Source: Lentisphaerae bacterium ADurb.BinA184 (GTDB taxonomy: Bacteria; Verrucomicrobiota; Lentisphaeria; Oligosphaerales; MVZH01). From it: DNA of 35,215 nt. A program made the position numbers and the translations under genes. The stretch covers positions 1-35,215 of the forward strand of contig MVZH01000015.1 in the NCBI GenBank assembly GCA_002068325.1, in the 5' to 3' direction. The notes beneath the pieces are model-generated. The model searched no databases. It worked only from the letters and a program-made list of their open reading frames with translations, and was not told where the DNA came from. This document shows, piece after piece, positions 32,647 through 35,215 of the stretch; the stretch's first letter is position 1, and each line of letters opens with the position of its first letter.

Positions 32647-32684
32647 GAGTCACAACTAATTGGCCTACAATCAGTTGTGTACTC
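32647..32684. promoter_or_regulatory. Inverted repeat upstream of a PEP-CTERM promoter
   Basis: GAGTCACAACT and AGTTGTGTACTC pair over 11 positions with one bulged T; the loop is 15 nt. It lies 26 bp upstream of the -35 box. It is a good operator candidate, or the end signal of something to its left. The rest of 32353-32640 shows nothing I can name. Confidence 0.5.
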
Positions 32685-32710
32685 CTTTGAAAAATGGGTT
32701 GTGGCCGGGC

Positions 32711-32739
32711 TTGACAGAGCACGGCTCTTGGTGTAAAGT
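32711..32739 (+). promoter_or_regulatory. Strong promoter candidate for the second PEP-CTERM gene
   Basis: A perfect TTGACA (32711-32716), a 17-bp spacer and TAAAGT (32734-32739), followed by a leader of about 86 nt ending in GGAGGGG and the ATG at 32832. This is the best sigma70-like promoter in the window. Confidence 0.7.
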
Positions 32740-32831
32740 ATGATTAGGCTGTGGGGGGCGCGGCGCACTGCCGCACTCCGGTTGGTTTCGCTGGGGACTC
32801 GGAACACTCAAAACGGGGATTGGAGGGGTCA

Positions 32832-33545
32832 ATGAGAACGTTCGTCAGGATCGTGGTGGCCGCCATGCTGACCGCAACCAACGGCATGGCCTTCATGGTG
32901 GTGGATCGCGGATTGCCGACAATAAACCTCAACGATGCCGCCGGAGCCTACCGCTGCAACGTCAATTGGACTCTCGAAAACCAACCTTGGTATTGCGTGG
33001 GAGATCAAGTCACGCTGCCGACAGCATTCCCATATTACCTTGTCGATACCATTCGTGTATGGGTCGTTGGCGAATACACTGGCTTGGAGCTGTTTGTCGG
33101 GATAAGCGATGTTCTGCAGTCCTCGACAACCTACAGCGCGACTCAGGTCACATACGCCAATGGCGAGGGATATCAGGGTCAGAGCGGAGCGTTCCTGGAT
33201 ATGTGGCAACTGGATTTTGCCGTTGACAGGCGCGTACAGGGCGGCTCCGCCTTGAATTTTGCCTTGAAACCCGACTATGACTCAGACTATACGTTTCTAC
33301 TCGCTTCCAACGCCGCCTTGAGTGGTTCGCCGCAGGAGGGGGCGGATGATTTGTGGGGCTATTGGTACTGGGTTTCGACAGACCCTGATCGCTATGGGAT
33401 GGGTTTCTGGAGTTCAAAAGGGAATGGCTGGGACAAGAGCAGTGACATCAATGTCCAGGTATTTGGGCTTGGAGTTCCCGAGCCGGCCACCATGGCTCTT
33501 CTGGGCTTTGGCGGACTGCTGTTACTCAAGCGCAAGCGCGGGTGA
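32832..33545 (+). CDS. Small secreted PEP-CTERM protein
   Basis: This is a 237-residue protein. A signal peptide (RTFVRIVVAAMLTATNGMAF) is followed by a beta-rich, aromatic body with no domain I recognise (ALNFALKPDYDSDYTFLLAS, DDLWGYWYWVSTDPDRYGMG) and ends with the PEP-CTERM signal VPEPATMALLGFGGLLLLKR with KRG. It is clearly richer in A/T than its neighbours, which could mean recent arrival or a relaxed codon bias. GGAGGGG lies about 5 nt before the ATG. An in-frame upstream start is open to 32751 but lacks this site. It has its own promoter and a terminator. Confidence 0.85.
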   Translation: MRTFVRIVVAAMLTATNGMAFMVVDRGLPTINLNDAAGAYRCNVNWTLENQPWYCVGDQVTLPTAFPYYLVDTIRVWVVGEYTGLELFVGISDVLQSSTTYSATQVTYANGEGYQGQSGAFLDMWQLDFAVDRRVQGGSALNFALKPDYDSDYTFLLASNAALSGSPQEGADDLWGYWYWVSTDPDRYGMGFWSSKGNGWDKSSDINVQVFGLGVPEPATMALLGFGGLLLLKRKRG

Positions 33546-33572
33546 TGTGCGCGCATTTGCGTCGCCCTTGGG

Positions 33573-33610
33573 GGCCGCTCCGGGAGAGCCGGGGCGGCCT
33601 CTTGCATTTC
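33573..33610 (+). terminator. Rho-independent terminator after the PEP-CTERM gene
   Basis: An 11-bp stem (GGCCGCTCCGG with CCGGGGCGGCC, one U-G pair), a GAGAG loop, then TCTTGCATTT. It starts 28 bp after the stop codon. Confidence 0.6.
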
Positions 33611-33671
33611 GGGGAGGGGCGGCCACCTTCGGGCAGCGCCCGGCGCGCCAGGCTGGCCGGCCAGACACTGC

Positions 33672-33810
33672 ATGCGTTCGCCCGGCCTGATCGCGGAGGA
33701 GGAGGTCCGGGCCTACCTTCCTGCACCTGATCAACCAGCGGAGGGTCTCGCCCTCGACGGTGCGGGTGAACCTGGCGGGGGTGCGGTTCCTCCGCCGCCA
33801 ACTGCAGCAC
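33672..33810 (+). pseudogene. Tyrosine-recombinase N-terminal remnant
   Basis: The frame from ATG 33672 reads MRSPGLIAEEEVRAYL, then loses its sense. Dropping one base near 33716-33720 lets it continue as LHLINQRRVSPSTVRVNLAG and VRFLRRQLQ. Together this is the SAM-like (core-binding) domain seen in phage/IS-type integrases, which typically reads '...YLLHLxxxRxxSPSTxxxxLxxxRFLY'. No catalytic domain follows; the next sequence is low-complexity. So it is a truncated, frameshifted fragment. The rest of 33811-34111 has no gene I can support. Confidence 0.5.
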
Positions 33811-34111
33811 AGCCTGCCGCCGAGCTCCCGCCCAAGCCGCCGGCGTGACTGCGGACTCCGCGAAACGCCATGCCCCCTCCGCCGCGGAGCGTCGGAACCA
33901 CGCTTCCGGCGACGCCGCCTCTTGCCCGCACAGCCCCGCCGACGGCCGTCTTCTTCCGCTTGCCTATGCCGTCCCGACCCTCTATGGTAAGACCCGCCGG
34001 GTGGCGGAAAGCCGGCAGATCGCCCGGCCGGCGAAGGGATCCGTTGGACACGCGCTGAGCCGTCGCGCCGCGCCGCACAATCTCCGGTCGTTGGCCACAC
34101 GGGGCACGACG

Positions 34112-34799
34112 ATGGATATTCTTGACGAATTGAAGGCGGTGACCGTCAGACTCGACCAGGAGGGCATTGATTACGCGCTGTGCGGCGGATTGGCTATGGC
34201 CGTCTACAACCTCCCACGCGCCACCCTGGAGAGGCGCTTGCAGAACCTCTGCATCACGTGGCCGGGACAGAGGCCGGCCCTCCATGGCCACCGAAAGTGC
34301 CCCTTGTCTGCCCTTCTGGAGGGACGACCTCCGTGTCGTCCGGATTCGTCCGCGGCAAACCGGGTCTTCGCGTATGACCTGGCGGACACGGAGGTCCGCC
34401 CTCCATCGCACGAGGCCGTTGTTGTCCGCGGGGGTTCTGCAAGCGGCTCTGGATATTGACCTGCTGATCCAGGCTGACACCCTGTTCCGTGCCAGGCGGG
34501 CCGTTGAGCCGTTGGGATTCACTCTGAGCGGCGCCCCGATGGAGTTCCATGGCGGGAAGATCCAGATTCGTCGCCTGTGCAAGATCGCCCGTGACACTGG
34601 CGAACAGCTGATCCTTGACTTCCTGCTTGTGACCCCCGAGACGGCCGGGGCCTGGGAGGGTCGCCGGGAAGTTGAGTGGGAAGGGGGGGCACTCAAGGTA
34701 GTGTCCCCCCAAGGCCTGATCCTCTTGAAATCGTTCCGTCGAAGCGGGAAGGATCAGGATGACATCGAGCACTTGCGGAGTATCGCCGATGGAAGTTGA
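34112..34799 (+). pseudogene. Nucleotidyltransferase-fold gene split by a miniature element
   Basis: The 5' part (34112-34230) encodes MDILDELKAVTVRLDQEGID and YALCGGLAMAVYNLPRAT; the 3' part (34449-34799) encodes DIDLLIQADTLFRARRAVEP and continues to LKSFRRSGKDQDDIEHLRSI. Removing the 218-bp insert and one copy of CTGGA restores an unbroken frame with RATLDIDLL, the GG-x-A...DID-type signature of MNT/AbiEii-like nucleotidyltransferases that often act in two-gene toxin-antitoxin modules. The repaired product would be 154 residues. As it stands the insertion changes the frame and no full protein is made. The start is by ATG; the ribosome site is weak. The end overlaps a small ORF. Confidence 0.85.
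34231..34448 (-). mobile_element. Miniature inverted-repeat element, copy 2
   Basis: This is 218 bp, oriented opposite to copy 1. Its ends are GAGGCGCTTGCAGAAC (left) and GTTCTGCAAGCGGCT (right), with 12 perfect inverted terminal bases (CGCTTGCAGAAC). It is flanked by CTGGA on both sides (34226-34230, 34449-34453). The same two hairpins occur as in copy 1. It has interrupted the nucleotidyltransferase gene. No transposase is present, so mobilisation would need an enzyme elsewhere. Confidence 0.85.
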
Positions 34800-34989
34800 C
34801 ATGAGTCCGGAAGCCGTTGGGCGACGGCTTCGCCTGGTCCGCGAGCTGCGGCGGCTCTGCCTCTCCCTGGCGAGTTCCAGTGCTGGGCGCGAGATCGCGC
34901 GGAGGTTCCCGGCCAACCCGGCCGTCCGGCGGACCTCGCAGGCGCTCGGCCGCCGGCCGGCTATCGGTAGACCAAGTGGATTCGCGTAG
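34789..34989 (+). CDS. Small helical partner of the nucleotidyltransferase
   Basis: This 66-residue ORF overlaps the end of the nucleotidyltransferase gene by 11 bp, in another frame. It reads MEVDMSPEAVGRRLRLVREL and RRLCLSLASSSAGREIARRF, two basic amphipathic helices. The sequence fits the small protein often paired with such nucleotidyltransferases, but I am not certain of a named family. The last 20 residues look low-complexity and may be eroded. If the pair was a toxin-antitoxin-like unit, the enzyme half is broken here. An internal ATG at 34801 is an alternative start. Confidence 0.55.
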   Translation: MEVDMSPEAVGRRLRLVRELRRLCLSLASSSAGREIARRFPANPAVRRTSQALGRRPAIGRPSGFA

Positions 34990-35120
34990 CCTTGGGGGCC
35001 AGTCCGCCAACGGCGAACCGCAGAGAGAGGAACGGCGAACACCTGGCCGCTGCCGGTTCCGCGGGGCGCGGGTCTGCAGCGTTCAGCCGGGGCGTTTGTC
35101 ATATTGACGGCACGGATGGG

Positions 35121-35215
35121 ATGGCCCGGATGGACAGGACATCGGCAGGTTGGTGGGGTCGGACGGCGGGGCTGGCTTTCACGCTGGCGTTCACGGGGGC
35201 GGTGGCGCCGGGCCC
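35121..35215 (+). CDS. Start of an exported protein (partial)
   Basis: The frame from ATG 35121 runs to the right edge (31 residues). It reads MARMDRTSAGWWGRTAGLAF with TLAFTGAVAPG, a plausible signal peptide. An ATG at 35130 is also in frame. No clear ribosome site is seen, and the function cannot be judged. Confidence 0.4.
   Translation, partial: MARMDRTSAGWWGRTAGLAFTLAFTGAVAPG

Overview
This is a GC-rich window from a diderm (Gram-negative-type) bacterium. The best guess is the Planctomycetota/Lentisphaerota/Kiritimatiellae part of the PVC group, probably a metagenome assembly. The reasons are two PEP-CTERM proteins, a TIGR03790-type secreted protein, a beta-helix glycosidase of GH141 type, a eukaryote-like GT3 glycogen synthase fused to a phosphorylase, an LptE-type lipoprotein, and strong Shine-Dalgarno sequences. 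The phylum is an inference; there is no rRNA or tRNA gene to settle it.

Left part (1-10400). A partial Mur-ligase/LpxD-like gene and a class II fructose-bisphosphate aldolase lie on the minus strand. A D-Ala-D-Ala-ligase-like ATP-grasp gene lies on plus and overlaps, tail to tail, a minus-strand C39-like cysteine peptidase. Upstream of the peptidase, on minus, are a GH141-like beta-helix protein with a CBM9-like tail, a frameshifted beta-propeller gene and a PHP-domain protein. These could form a carbohydrate-related group.

Middle part (10400-25900). A seven-copy 67-bp palindromic tandem repeat fills the divergent gap between the PHP gene and a membrane diguanylate cyclase. A plus-strand housekeeping run follows: TPR protein, lptE, ispF, TIGR03790 protein, xseA, xseB, mnmG. 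Facing it on minus is a 1415-residue GT3-GT35 fusion that combines glycogen synthase and alpha-glucan phosphorylase.

Right part (26000-35215). A PEP-CTERM/discoidin-like gene (minus) is divergent from ribE. Then come a secreted GH-A-type glycosidase with a CBM9-like domain, fabI (minus), and a second PEP-CTERM gene (plus) with its own promoter and terminator. The last 1.6 kb looks accessory. It holds a decayed tyrosine-recombinase fragment and a nucleotidyltransferase gene split by a 218-bp miniature inverted-repeat element, followed by a small overlapping partner ORF and the start of a secreted protein. A second copy of the miniature element lies at about 31162-31378. Both copies have terminal inverted repeats and about 5-bp target duplications.

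The most notable signals are the miniature element family (with an exact, reversible gene interruption), the 67-bp repeat array, and the GT3-GT35 fusion.
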